Positions 28,063 through 35,877 of a stretch of 64,000 nucleotides of DNA are shown in pieces; the stretch's first letter is position 1, and every line of letters begins with the position of its first letter. The notes beneath the pieces were generated by a model, which saw only the letters and a program-made list of their open reading frames with translations, was not told the origin of the DNA and made no database searches. Position numbers and translations under genes: made by a program. The DNA comes from Cyanobacteria bacterium RU_5_0 (GTDB lineage Bacteria; Cyanobacteriota; Cyanobacteriia; Elainellales; Elainellaceae): NCBI GenBank assembly GCA_012033255.1, contig JAAUSF010000007.1, positions 16,126-80,125 of the forward strand, written 5' to 3'.

Positions 28063-28702
28063 ATTGAGCTAGAGCCAGATCAACCTGTTGAAACAATGCC
28101 TCTAGCGTTGAAGCGTTGGTTAACACTACATCGGCTTGTGCAACCTTCTTGGTGATTGCCATTTGGCTATTAATTCTGGCTTGAATTTGCTCTAAATTCA
28201 AATGATCGCGTTGCCTTAGCCATTCTCTCTGCTGGTTTTCAGGCGATCGCACGACCCAAATTTCTGTCACCAAATCGGTCATTCGCGCTTCAAACAGGAG
28301 CGGAACCACCACGACAACAGTGGAGTGAGACTGTCTCAAAACTCGTAGTTCTCCCTCCATTCGATCGCGTACATACGGATGAATCTGCTGCTCTAGCCAA
28401 AGTTTTTCGGCTGGACAGTTGAAAATAAATTCCCCTAAGCGGCGGCGATCGAGGCTACCATCCGACAGCAGCACACTCGAACCGTAGCGTTCAACGATTT
28501 TCGCTAGTACGCTAGAACCGGATTCTACGGCTTCACGAGCAAACCGATCTGCATCTAGAACAGGCAACTGGTGAACGGTCGCCAAATAGTTTGAGACGGT
28601 CGTTTTGCCCATACCAATCCCGCCTGTGATGCCAATAATGCGTTCCGGAAAACCTACACCCTGACTGGAATTGCGTATCAAATCGCCCTCCCTCTCTGAC
28701 AT
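28031..28702 (-). CDS. coaE: Dephospho-CoA kinase
   Basis: Last step of CoA synthesis, phosphorylating dephospho-CoA at the ribose 3'-OH. 223 residues. P-loop GITGGIGMGKTTVSNYLA at about 23-40, DADRFAREAV CoA-site helix, and VVPLLFEARMTDLVTEIWVV, all typical. First gene-proximal member of the minus-strand run with hemD (7 nt upstream), suggesting a shared transcript. The C terminus (beyond residue 210) overlaps the MATE remnant. Confidence 0.94.
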   Translation of the reverse strand: MSEREGDLIRNSSQGVGFPERIIGITGGIGMGKTTVSNYLATVHQLPVLDADRFAREAVESGSSVLAKIVERYGSSVLLSDGSLDRRRLGEFIFNCPAEKLWLEQQIHPYVRDRMEGELRVLRQSHSTVVVVVPLLFEARMTDLVTEIWVVRSPENQQREWLRQRDHLNLEQIQARINSQMAITKKVAQADVVLTNASTLEALFQQVDLALAQSKAIQSQPRQ

Positions 28703-28709
28703 TAGCTAG

Positions 28710-29549
28710 TTAACTTCCTCCGCTAGCGGTTGCCCAGTTCACGATCGCACGAGTCAGCCCTTCCAAAGTATAATCCTCTGCTTCGACATCAACACGCCCT
28801 AGTAATTCCGCGCAAGTTGCAGAGGTTTGAGGACCGATCGAGGCGATGCAAACGGGGTTTGGGAAGGATGAAGGATGAAGGATGAAGGATGAAAGAAGGT
28901 GGTGGAAGCACTTGACGGTTTTGGAACTGGCGAAGGTGAGGATATCGATTTTGTTTTGCTGAAGAGCATCTAGGACATGGGGAGCGATCGTGCTGGCGCA
29001 ATCAGATTGGTAGGCAGCAACCTCTGTGACTTCTGCGCCTTTAGCGGTCAGTTCTTTTACCAGTACATCGCGTCCACCTGTTTCGACTCTGGGAAAAAGA
29101 ATTTTCATGGTTTGTAAGCGATCGCCATCTGGGAAATGTTCGACTAGCGAATCAGCGACAAAATTGGGTGGGATGAAATCGGGTTGAATTCCGCGTTGCT
29201 GAAGGCTAGCCGCCGTTTTTTTGCCGACAACCGCAATCTTAACTCTGGTGAGTGCATCAATATCTTTGCCTTGGGCGGTGAGTCGATCGAAGAAGGAATC
29301 AACGCCATTCGTGGAAGTCAAGATCAGCCAGTCAAACCTGTGGAGATGGGCGATCGCCTGATCCAACTCTTCCCAACTGGAAGGTGGCACAATCTCCAAC
29401 GTCGGCATTTCAATCACGGTTGCCCCTTCCTGCTGAAGCAGTGTCGTGAACTGACTGGATTGTCCAGCCGCACGGGTGACGAGAACGGTTTTACCTGTAA
29501 GGGGAGGAGAGGGCATGGGAAGTGTAGAGTGGGGAATAGACACGATCAA
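28710..29549 (-). CDS. hemD: Uroporphyrinogen-III synthase
   Basis: Cyclises hydroxymethylbilane to uroporphyrinogen III for chlorophyll, heme, bilins and siroheme. Up to 279 residues; an ATG at 29516 (MPSPPLTGKTVLVTRAAGQ) is likely the real start. Family blocks: VLVTRAAGQSSQF, DWLILTSTNGVDSFF, KIAVVGKKTAASL, LTFASSKTVKCF, ASIGPQTSATC. Between the SSKTV block and the IGPQTS block there is an extra Leu/Ser/His-rich insert (HLLSSFILHPSSF) encoded by heptamer repeats. Upstream neighbour cobA uses its product. Confidence 0.92.
   Translation of the reverse strand: MIVSIPHSTLPMPSPPLTGKTVLVTRAAGQSSQFTTLLQQEGATVIEMPTLEIVPPSSWEELDQAIAHLHRFDWLILTSTNGVDSFFDRLTAQGKDIDALTRVKIAVVGKKTAASLQQRGIQPDFIPPNFVADSLVEHFPDGDRLQTMKILFPRVETGGRDVLVKELTAKGAEVTEVAAYQSDCASTIAPHVLDALQQNKIDILTFASSKTVKCFHHLLSSFILHPSSFPNPVCIASIGPQTSATCAELLGRVDVEAEDYTLEGLTRAIVNWATASGGS
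28860..28910 (-). repeat. In-frame heptamer insert in hemD
   Basis: GGATGAA units repeated about five times (plus-strand reading) encode LLSSFILHPSSFPNP in hemD. Same unit as the intergenic arrays at 1740 and 4975. Confidence 0.75.
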
Positions 29550-29585
29550 TTGTCCAGCATTGTCCAGTCAATCCGCACGCTACGC

Positions 29586-30317
29586 CTAATCTCGACTCTG
29601 AAGATATGGACGCAGCCTTACTACCTCTCCGATCGCAATTACCGCAGGCGAAAGGGCTTGACGACTGGTCTGCTGAACGATCGTCTCTAGGGTGCCTATC
29701 CAGATTTGCTGCTGCGGCTGTCCTGCCCAACGGATAATGGCGATCGGCGTTTGAGGCGATTTTCCGTGGCGCTGTAACTGTGCCACAATTTCGGGCAAGT
29801 GTTTGGCTCCCATCAAGATCACGAGTGTTTCAATGCCTGCCAGGTTTTCCCAGTCGATCGCCTCTGGTTCATGGGCACTCAATACGGCAAAGCAACGGCT
29901 CAGCACTGGATCAGTCAGAGGAATGCCTGCCAACAGAGGAGCCGCTAACGCCGAAGAGATCCCAGGAATCACTTCAAAGGCACAGTTTGCCGTAATGAGG
30001 GCTTCAATCTCGGAGGTCGATCGACCAAAAATGAATGGATCGCCACTTTTGAGCCGAACAACGTGTTTTCCTTGCTGACAATGCTCCACCAATAGTTGAT
30101 TAATGGCTTGCTGAGCCGTACTCGGTTGCCCTCCCCGCTTCCCAACATCCAACTTGAGGCAATGCTCAGGCACAAGTTGCAACAGGTCTGCATCCACCAG
30201 CGCATCATAGACGAGAACATCTGCCTGGATTAGCAACTGCTGCCCTCGTACAGTGAGATAGTCGATGCTACCGGGGCCAGAACCCACGAGATAAACCTTG
30301 CCGATTTGCTCAACCAT
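29586..30317 (-). CDS. cobA: Uroporphyrinogen-III C-methyltransferase
   Basis: SAM-dependent methyltransferase making precorrin-2, the branch to siroheme and cobalamin. 243 residues, the single-domain SUMT form. Motifs: VYLVGSGPGSIDYLTVRG at the N terminus, VVRLKSGDPFIFGRS (about 82-96), EVIPGISSALAAPLLAGIPLT (about 110-130), and VILMGAKHLPEI. Located 36 nt upstream of hemD in the same direction, consistent with a tetrapyrrole operon cobA-hemD-coaE. Confidence 0.95.
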   Translation of the reverse strand: MVEQIGKVYLVGSGPGSIDYLTVRGQQLLIQADVLVYDALVDADLLQLVPEHCLKLDVGKRGGQPSTAQQAINQLLVEHCQQGKHVVRLKSGDPFIFGRSTSEIEALITANCAFEVIPGISSALAAPLLAGIPLTDPVLSRCFAVLSAHEPEAIDWENLAGIETLVILMGAKHLPEIVAQLQRHGKSPQTPIAIIRWAGQPQQQIWIGTLETIVQQTSRQALSPAVIAIGEVVRLRPYLQSRD

Positions 30318-30342
30318 GAACTCCCAGTATCGATATTTCAGT

Positions 30343-31380
30343 TTATTTCAGGAGGCAAGCGATCGGAACAATCAGATATTCCAGGAAAAATAATTTCCAG
30401 ATGACTTGATAGAAACGAGCGATCGAGGTTTTATTGGGCAAATCAACCTTTAAGCTCATGATCCATAATGCGCCTAATGCCAGCAGATGAGTGATTACGA
30501 GAAAAGCTGAATTGATATCTGGAAGCCATAGTCCAGCCAGGATCATCCCCAAGTAACAAACCGTAAGAACCGATCGCGCCAAATTAAAGACCGCTTTTTG
30601 TCCCAGGCGAACGGTGAACGTCGTGATGTGATACAACCGATCGCCCTCTAAATCGGGAATGTCTTTGAAGATGGCAATGGCAAACGTAAATATCAGAATG
30701 AACAGAGCCAATGCCCAAACGGATGATGGGATGGGGAGGTGGAAGGTGGAGGGGAGGTGGAGGGAGGAGGGGAGGTGGAGTTGTTGATTGAAGTGGAGAA
30801 ATAGTCCTAGATTAACGATCGCGCCTCGGACACTGAAAATACACAGCGATGCCCATACCGGAAACCGCCGCAAGCGAATTGGCGGCAGTGAATACGCTGT
30901 GCCAATCAGCAGACTCAGCCATACGGTTCCCATCAAGAAATAGCCTTGCATCGCAGAGAGAACGATCGCCAGGATTCCAGTAGTAGCGACGATCGCCCAT
31001 CCTTGTCGTCGCGAAAATTCACCCGACGCCAGAGGCAAGTGAGGTTTGTTGATGCGATCGATCTCAACATCCTCAATTTGGTTCAATCCCACGATGTAGA
31101 TATTGCCGCAGAGACAGGTGAGGAGGGGAAGAATGAAGAATGAAAGATGAAGAATGAAGGATGAGGGATGAGAGGTGAGAGGTGAGAGGATTTTCCAGCC
31201 TCCGTTTTCTGAAAGGGCAATGAGATAAAGCCCCAGGATACTCAGGCTAGTGCCGATGATGGTGTGAGGACGAGAGAATTTCCAGAAGGCGTGGAGCCAC
31301 GAGAAGGGGGATTGAGTAAGGTTGCGTTGGGGGGAGTGGGAGGATGGGAGTGGGGGTTTGGGGGGTAAAATTTGGCTCAT
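30343..31380 (-). CDS. Homogentisate phytyltransferase
   Basis: UbiA-family membrane prenyltransferase of tocopherol (vitamin E) synthesis, joining phytyl-PP to homogentisate. 345 residues, multiple helices. FSRPHTIIGTSLSILGLY and the first Asp motif NQIEDVEIDRINKPHLPLASGEFS mark the phytyltransferase group, and the second motif is KDIPDLEGDR. Two unusual low-complexity inserts (residues about 63-85 and 199-220) are encoded by heptamer arrays and lie in loops. Upstream neighbour of cobA, 25 nt apart, probably the same transcript. Confidence 0.9.
   Translation of the reverse strand: MSQILPPKPPLPSSHSPQRNLTQSPFSWLHAFWKFSRPHTIIGTSLSILGLYLIALSENGGWKILSPLTSHPSSFILHLSFFILPLLTCLCGNIYIVGLNQIEDVEIDRINKPHLPLASGEFSRRQGWAIVATTGILAIVLSAMQGYFLMGTVWLSLLIGTAYSLPPIRLRRFPVWASLCIFSVRGAIVNLGLFLHFNQQLHLPSSLHLPSTFHLPIPSSVWALALFILIFTFAIAIFKDIPDLEGDRLYHITTFTVRLGQKAVFNLARSVLTVCYLGMILAGLWLPDINSAFLVITHLLALGALWIMSLKVDLPNKTSIARFYQVIWKLFFLEYLIVPIACLLK
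30721..30783 (-). repeat. In-frame repeat insert in homogentisate phytyltransferase, distal
   Basis: GGAGGTG/GGAGGGG-type units encode LHLPSSLHLPSTFHLP between two predicted helices. It is a clear length increase compared with the uninterrupted family core. Confidence 0.7.
31121..31192 (-). repeat. In-frame repeat insert in homogentisate phytyltransferase, proximal
   Basis: GAATGAA, GATGAAG, GAGAGGT-type units encode SPLTSHPSSFILHLSFFIL just before the LLTCLCGNIYIVGLNQIED core. The insert also adds a hydrophobic stretch that merges with a membrane helix. Confidence 0.7.
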
Positions 31381-31480
31381 GGCTGCCTGATTGAGGGGAC
31401 AGGCTTGATTTTAAGCAATGAAGGGATATCCGTGGACTGTCGGAGGTGAAGTTGTGACCCCGCGATCGCGTTCCTTGCCG

Positions 31481-31512
31481 AATAAAAAAATCCCCGACGA
31501 AACCGCCGGGGA
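31481..31512 (-). terminator. Strong orphan Rho-independent terminator
   Basis: On the minus strand, UCCCCGGCG pairs with CGUCGGGGA (9 bp with one G-U) around a GUUU loop and is followed by seven U. It would end a transcript starting in 31520-31770, where no annotated gene exists. Candidate small RNA or very short gene. Confidence 0.8.
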
Positions 31513-31689
31513 ATTAATCAGGGTGCATCTACCATCTCTTTATCCACGGCGATCGGAGCAAAATCAGGAGAATGACGAGTGTACTCCTGTAAAGATCTAG
31601 TAAAGCTCCATAGACTTGATGAATGCTAACTTCAACAAACTTAATTAGCCCTTATCCCGCTTCAACATAGCCTGAAGAAAAGACAAAAA

Positions 31690-31755
31690 TCCCATCCTCA
31701 TTCCTCATTCCTCATCCCTTATCCCTCATTCCTCATCCCTCATTCCTCATCCTTC
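31690..31755 (+). repeat. TCATTCC/TCATCCC heptamer array
   Basis: About nine tandem units mixing CTCATTC, CTCATCC and CTTATCC fill the leader of the CAP-AAA-polyferredoxin gene. Confidence 0.8.
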
Positions 31756-31769
31756 CCAGAGGTGATCCT

Positions 31770-34292
31770 ATGCAAAACGCCGATCGCATCCAGTGGTTGC
31801 AACAGCAAACCTCACTCGGATCGCTTTCAGAAGAAGTGTTGAGGGCGATCGCGTCTCAGATTCAGGAAGAACTCATTCAAGAAAATCGTCGTTTGATTTT
31901 AGAAGATACGCTGCCAGATGCGCTCTACATTCTTAAATCGGGTCGATTGGAAGCCTATCACACAAGTCCTGATAGTGCTGCCAGAGTGATCAGTCTGTTA
32001 TCGGGTTCGGTGCTGCATCTGAAAGAGTTGTTGCTGGATCAACCGGCGGAACAAACCGTGATCACCCTCAGCGATTGTGAGATTTGGGCGATACCCCGTG
32101 AGAGGTTTCTAGAACTCGTTGAGCAATATCCAGAAATTAATCGAATTTTCTCGCGTCAACTTGCTGCCGAACTCACTCACGTTACGTCTCAACTTGCATT
32201 TGAGCAGGAGCGACAAACGGCATTACGTCCGTATTGGGTGCCCAAGGCGAAACAGGGTGTTGTTGGGACGAGTCGATATGCTGTGCGGTTGCGGCAAGCG
32301 ATTAAGAAAGCGTCTGCCGATCGCCTGCCTGTTTTGATTTTTGGTGAACCAGGGCTAGGCAAAGACACGATTGCTGCATTAATTCACTTCGGATCAGACG
32401 ATCGCAAACAGCCGTTGATCAAAATCAATTGTGATACGCTTCAAGCGAACGGCGCAGAACTTTTTGGTCGGGCAGGCGGTAAACCTGGACTACTGGAATG
32501 GTTGGGCAACGGAACATTGATGTTGAATAATGTTCAGGATTTACCGAAAGACATCGAAAAAAAATTACTGACGTTGTTGGCAACCGGAGAGTATACCCCT
32601 GTCAATCGGGAAGGCGCACCAGAGTCGCAGAAGCGTCGATCGGACGCACGGATCATTCTGACATCTGAGCGTTCTCTGCCAACGATTCAAAAACGAGTTG
32701 CCCATCCGATCAAAGTGCCACCTTTGCGCGTCACAAAGGCAGATATTCAGGCGCAGGTAAAGTATTACATCAGCCTTTACTGTCGCTCTCGTGGGCTATC
32801 GCAGCCGAAAGTGTCACCCGAAGCGATTCGTCGCCTTCAAAGTTATGACTTTCCGGGTAATTTATCGGAACTCGAAAGTTTGGTGGAGCGGGCGATCGTC
32901 CAATCAAACGGTGCCCCTGTGCTAATGGAAGAAGTCTTTTGGTCTGTTAGTCCCAAAACCAAACGCTTCCGAGTCAATTTGCTCAATGCCTATCCCAAGC
33001 TACGACAGTTTCTCCGGAGTCGTTGGTATCCCGATCGCATCAACTATGGGTTCACCTTAACCGTCTTTGCTCTGGTTGTGGCAATCTTGTTCCTCGGACC
33101 GCAAACCCGCGATGCCAACATGGGGCTGAATCTGTTTTGGGCATGGTGGTGGCCTGTTATGTTGATTGCGTTTCCCTTCGTCGGGCGGATCTGGTGTGCC
33201 TTTTGCCCTTTTATGATCTATGGCGAACTGGTTCAAACCATTTCTCTCAAGTTGGTTCCGCGTCAGTTGCGATCGTGGCCCCGTCAATCGGCGGAAAAAT
33301 GGGGCGGTTGGGTGTTGTTCAGCTTATTTGTCCTCATTTTGCTGTGGGAAGAACTCTGGGATTTACCCAATACTGCTTATCTCTCAAGCTGGCTCTTGCT
33401 GCTGATTACTGGAGGAGCCATCGTTTGTTCGGTCATCTTCGAGCGCCGATTTTGGTGTCGTTATTTATGTCCGATCGGCGGCATGAATGGCTTATACGCC
33501 AAGCTTTCCATGACGGAACTCCGGGCACAACAAGGAATATGCGCCGCCACTTGCACAACCTATCAATGCTACAAGGGCGGTCCTCAAAAGGGCGAAGGTA
33601 TGGAAACAGGAGGCTGTCCGCTTTATTCTCATCCAGCACAACTTCAAGATAATCGCGATTGTGTCTTGTGTATGACCTGTTTGAAAGCTTGTCCACATCG
33701 ATCGGTTGAGTTTAATCTCCGTCCACCTGGAATCGAATTATGGACTTCTCACACCCCAAGTCATCATGAAGTTGCACTGTTATTCTTGCTATTCGGAGCC
33801 ATATTTCTGCATCGATTACCAGAAATGGTGATGCACTGGAACTGGACGATCGACCTAGACGACTTCTCTCTCCATGCAGGTGTGTCTGCACTGGTATTAG
33901 CAATACCTGGAGCGATCGCGCTGTTCAGTTACGGTTTAATTTATCTACTCAATCGCACACTCAAGCCGCGCAAATTCATCGAATTAGCCTATGGCTATTT
34001 GCCCCTCATTCTCGGTGGAACATTAGCTCACTATTTGCGATTAGGTTTAACAGAAGCAGGACAAATTATCCCTGTCACTCTAGCTACATTTGGACTTAGC
34101 GGCATCGGGACCCCTATTGTAGTAGCTGATCCAGCAGTCATCGCATTTTTGCAAGGAACCACACTCACTGTAGCCACCTTTCTTAGCATTATCTTGACCC
34201 AGAAAATCGCTCGTCAACCCCTACTTCACCAACTACCCCAACACCTAACCACTCTGGGATTCACGATTCTACTCTGGCAACTAATCGTCTAA
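31770..34292 (+). CDS. CAP domain-AAA+-membrane polyferredoxin fusion
   Basis: 840 residues with three modules. Residues 10-150: cNMP/CAP-like sensor domain (IQEELIQENRRLILED, SGSVLHLKELLLD). Residues 165-385: NtrC-like AAA+ domain with Walker A GEPGLGKDT (about 192), but Walker B is degraded (LMLNNVQD) and the sigma54-binding GAFTGA loop is replaced by FGRAGGKPG. Residues 430-840: about eight membrane helices with CxxCP motifs (WCAFCPF, WCRYLCPIGG) as in NapH/CcoG, and a CVLCMTCLKACPH ferredoxin site, plus Cys-rich GICAATCTTYQC. No DNA-binding helix is left. Cyanobacteria lack sigma54, so the AAA+ part must act otherwise. Probably a membrane redox protein with a nucleotide-controlled sensor. 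Similar fusions occur in other cyanobacteria, from memory. Confidence 0.85.
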   Translation: MQNADRIQWLQQQTSLGSLSEEVLRAIASQIQEELIQENRRLILEDTLPDALYILKSGRLEAYHTSPDSAARVISLLSGSVLHLKELLLDQPAEQTVITLSDCEIWAIPRERFLELVEQYPEINRIFSRQLAAELTHVTSQLAFEQERQTALRPYWVPKAKQGVVGTSRYAVRLRQAIKKASADRLPVLIFGEPGLGKDTIAALIHFGSDDRKQPLIKINCDTLQANGAELFGRAGGKPGLLEWLGNGTLMLNNVQDLPKDIEKKLLTLLATGEYTPVNREGAPESQKRRSDARIILTSERSLPTIQKRVAHPIKVPPLRVTKADIQAQVKYYISLYCRSRGLSQPKVSPEAIRRLQSYDFPGNLSELESLVERAIVQSNGAPVLMEEVFWSVSPKTKRFRVNLLNAYPKLRQFLRSRWYPDRINYGFTLTVFALVVAILFLGPQTRDANMGLNLFWAWWWPVMLIAFPFVGRIWCAFCPFMIYGELVQTISLKLVPRQLRSWPRQSAEKWGGWVLFSLFVLILLWEELWDLPNTAYLSSWLLLLITGGAIVCSVIFERRFWCRYLCPIGGMNGLYAKLSMTELRAQQGICAATCTTYQCYKGGPQKGEGMETGGCPLYSHPAQLQDNRDCVLCMTCLKACPHRSVEFNLRPPGIELWTSHTPSHHEVALLFLLFGAIFLHRLPEMVMHWNWTIDLDDFSLHAGVSALVLAIPGAIALFSYGLIYLLNRTLKPRKFIELAYGYLPLILGGTLAHYLRLGLTEAGQIIPVTLATFGLSGIGTPIVVADPAVIAFLQGTTLTVATFLSIILTQKIARQPLLHQLPQHLTTLGFTILLWQLIV

Positions 34293-34315
34293 CCCTTCCC
34301 TCATTTCCTCCTTCC

Positions 34316-34528
34316 TCAGTCCACCACTTTCAACAAGCCCATCCGCAGACGATCGGAGACTTGTCTCACTTGGGTCAACTCATGTTGGTTGAGAATTGTT
34401 TCATCAATGGCGGCTTTCATAAACCAAGCCCGATCGGCAGCCGTGATTTTGCCAGAGGCGAGAATCCGGTTGACAATTTGCTCTGGACTAGCTTGCGTGT
34501 AAGGATTGATAGCAGCGTTTGTGTTCAT
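34316..34528 (-). CDS. Small conserved cyanobacterial protein
   Basis: About 70 residues from MNTNAAINPYTQASPEQIV; an upstream ATG (34555) would add nine residues. The pattern SPEQIVNRILASGKITAADRAWFM, then VSDRLRMGLLKVVD, is one I recall from many short unnamed cyanobacterial proteins that are mainly helical. Function unknown. It is convergent with the CAP-AAA fusion gene, 24 nt away. Confidence 0.75.
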   Translation of the reverse strand: MNTNAAINPYTQASPEQIVNRILASGKITAADRAWFMKAAIDETILNQHELTQVRQVSDRLRMGLLKVVD

Positions 34529-34693
34529 TGGATACTTCTCCAGTAGGGGCAACACTGAATAAATAACTCCATTAGATACAGGTTCCCTAATTTATCAATT
34601 TTTGACTTCCCTCTCTCGATTTAGGTCGATCGGGTGAGATTACTGAAACGCTGTACCTTAGCAGAATCCGTAAGATTCCGCAGCATTTGGCGA

Positions 34694-35031
34694 TTATTCA
34701 TAAACCTTGCCATAAGTACTGTCAGTGTTCCCAGATTTCTTAAGCAAATTTCCTAATCTTCTTAAACTACTGAGACAAACAATAAATTTCTGATAAATCG
34801 TCCTGATTTCTATAACTCTTAAATAAAGTCTACCTTGAAGATTTGCCCACAGTTTTGTACTGTCTTGCTGAACAACGTCACCTTGAATTGCCGCTTGGCG
34901 AACTAAGTCCTGTAAGAAGTCGTCTGGTAGGTCGCGATCGACTACTGCCACATCACGCCGTAGGAAAGCATCAAGAAAGCACTGTCTAATTCAAGAATAA
35001 TGCATTCCTCGGTTGCTCTGTCAATTGTCAT
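34694..35031 (-). pseudogene. Frameshifted small hypothetical gene
   Basis: The visible frame 34694-34951 begins only at a GTG (VAVVDRDLPDDFLQDLVRQ). Upstream, a second frame starting at ATG 35031 reads MTIDRATEECIILELDSAF and would join smoothly by a one-base shift near 34975 (giving DSAFLDAFLRRDVAVV). The combined product would be about 112 residues. Family not recognised. The C-terminal part is basic (RLYLRVIEIRTIYQKF). Either a real frameshift mutation or a sequencing error. Confidence 0.4.
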
Positions 35032-35170
35032 TTGTTTACTGCTTTTTGAAGGTCACTTCATTATCACCTAATCAATCATAGAAGCTGACGAAAAGGGATT
35101 TTTTGGTTAGGACATTCAGCATCTGTAGGAGCAGGTTTATCTGTTTTCAAGAATCCGCGCATTTGACTAA

Positions 35171-35605
35171 TTAAAGTGGTTCGTTCTGCACGTAAACGCT
35201 TTTATTTTTGACACCAATTTTCTGCAACACTGGAAGGGTAACAAACACTCCTAGCCACGTCACCAGTGCCATTTTGTAGCGTGGTGGGGGAGCCTTGAGG
35301 AGTTGGTTGGGCAAGCTAAACCAGGTTTCCAATCCAGTCAGGGTTTGAATCGTTTCCGGCTTTTCAATTAGCGGCTGCAATCGCTCAATCCAGTCTCGCC
35401 GCACATCGGATTCTAGCCAGGTTTTGAGATGGTCGTAGCGATCGAACTTGAGAATCACCACATATTCGGGATGGGCATGATCTCGCGGGCGAATGGTGCG
35501 GTTCTGATGCCTGAAGGATCGTCTAACATCCCATTCGAAAACATCATAATAAAGACTGATACTCTGAGCTTGCATGGCTCGTTGTACGCCCTCATCCTCT
35601 GCCAT
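35171..35605 (-). CDS. Antibiotic-biosynthesis-monooxygenase-like protein, N terminus degraded
   Basis: Residues 45-145 (HPEYVVILKFDRYDHLKTWL, DWIERLQPLIEKPETIQTL, GLETWFSLP, then a membrane helix KMALVTWLGVFVTLPVL) match the second half of ABM-domain proteins with a C-terminal membrane tail. The first 40 residues do not resemble the expected start (a VxxxxKPGxExxYExW strand-helix), so the 5' part has probably been replaced or lost. Lies in a row with pirin-like and DJ-1-like genes on the same strand, all of a quinone/electrophile flavour. Confidence 0.5.
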   Translation of the reverse strand: MAEDEGVQRAMQAQSISLYYDVFEWDVRRSFRHQNRTIRPRDHAHPEYVVILKFDRYDHLKTWLESDVRRDWIERLQPLIEKPETIQTLTGLETWFSLPNQLLKAPPPRYKMALVTWLGVFVTLPVLQKIGVKNKSVYVQNEPL

Positions 35606-35608
35606 TTG

Positions 35609-35830
35609 CTATGCCGCCATGTCAAACAGCAATACTTCTGCATCACTGGCAGCCCCTTGTAGCGTAATCATCGATTCATGTTCAATTTCAATACACCTGA
35701 CTTGTGTGGGGCGTTGGGTTGTCTCTATGTTGGAATGTGGTTGCACGACAATCAGCCTGCGGTTCCAACTTGCCCTTGATTCGTAAATCCATGTGATTGC
35801 TCCTTTAGCTGGGATGAGTAATTGAGTCAT
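35609..35830 (-). pseudogene. Probable 3' remnant of a pirin-like gene
   Basis: 73 codons ending in IEIEHESMITLQGAASDAEVLLFDMAA, which resembles the C terminus of pirin/YhaK-type cupin proteins (a strand ending DAEVLLFDL). The first 40 residues do not look conserved and the cupin metal site is missing. Directly abuts the ABM-like frame (3 nt). Most likely a decayed gene; identification is tentative. Confidence 0.35.
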
Positions 35831-35877
35831 GCAGAATCAGATAGTCAATACATTCAGCGCTATATGACATAGAAAAT

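Larger units (their letters stand above)
31381..31769. other. Divergent gap with orphan terminator and heptamer array
   Basis: 390 nt between divergent genes. It holds a strong minus-strand terminator (31481-31512) not positioned behind any recognised gene, and a TCATTCC/TCATCCC heptamer array at 31690-31755 that runs up to the start of the CAP-AAA gene. On the minus strand an open stretch ends in VDKEMVDAP and a stop (31519-31521), a few bases before the hairpin, but no start codon is evident. Confidence 0.5.

Noticed and set aside
31418..31600. 60-codon plus-strand frame
   Set aside because: Runs through the terminator hairpin and has no protein-like pattern.
31501..31620. Yfr1-type small RNA
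   Set aside because: The conserved Yfr1 core (ACUCCUCACAC) is not present; only an ACACTCGTCATTCTCC stretch is seen.
33023..33652. 209-codon alternative frame in the CAP-AAA-polyferredoxin gene
   Set aside because: Overlaps the conserved membrane and ferredoxin part in another frame; Cys and His are by-products of the real frame.
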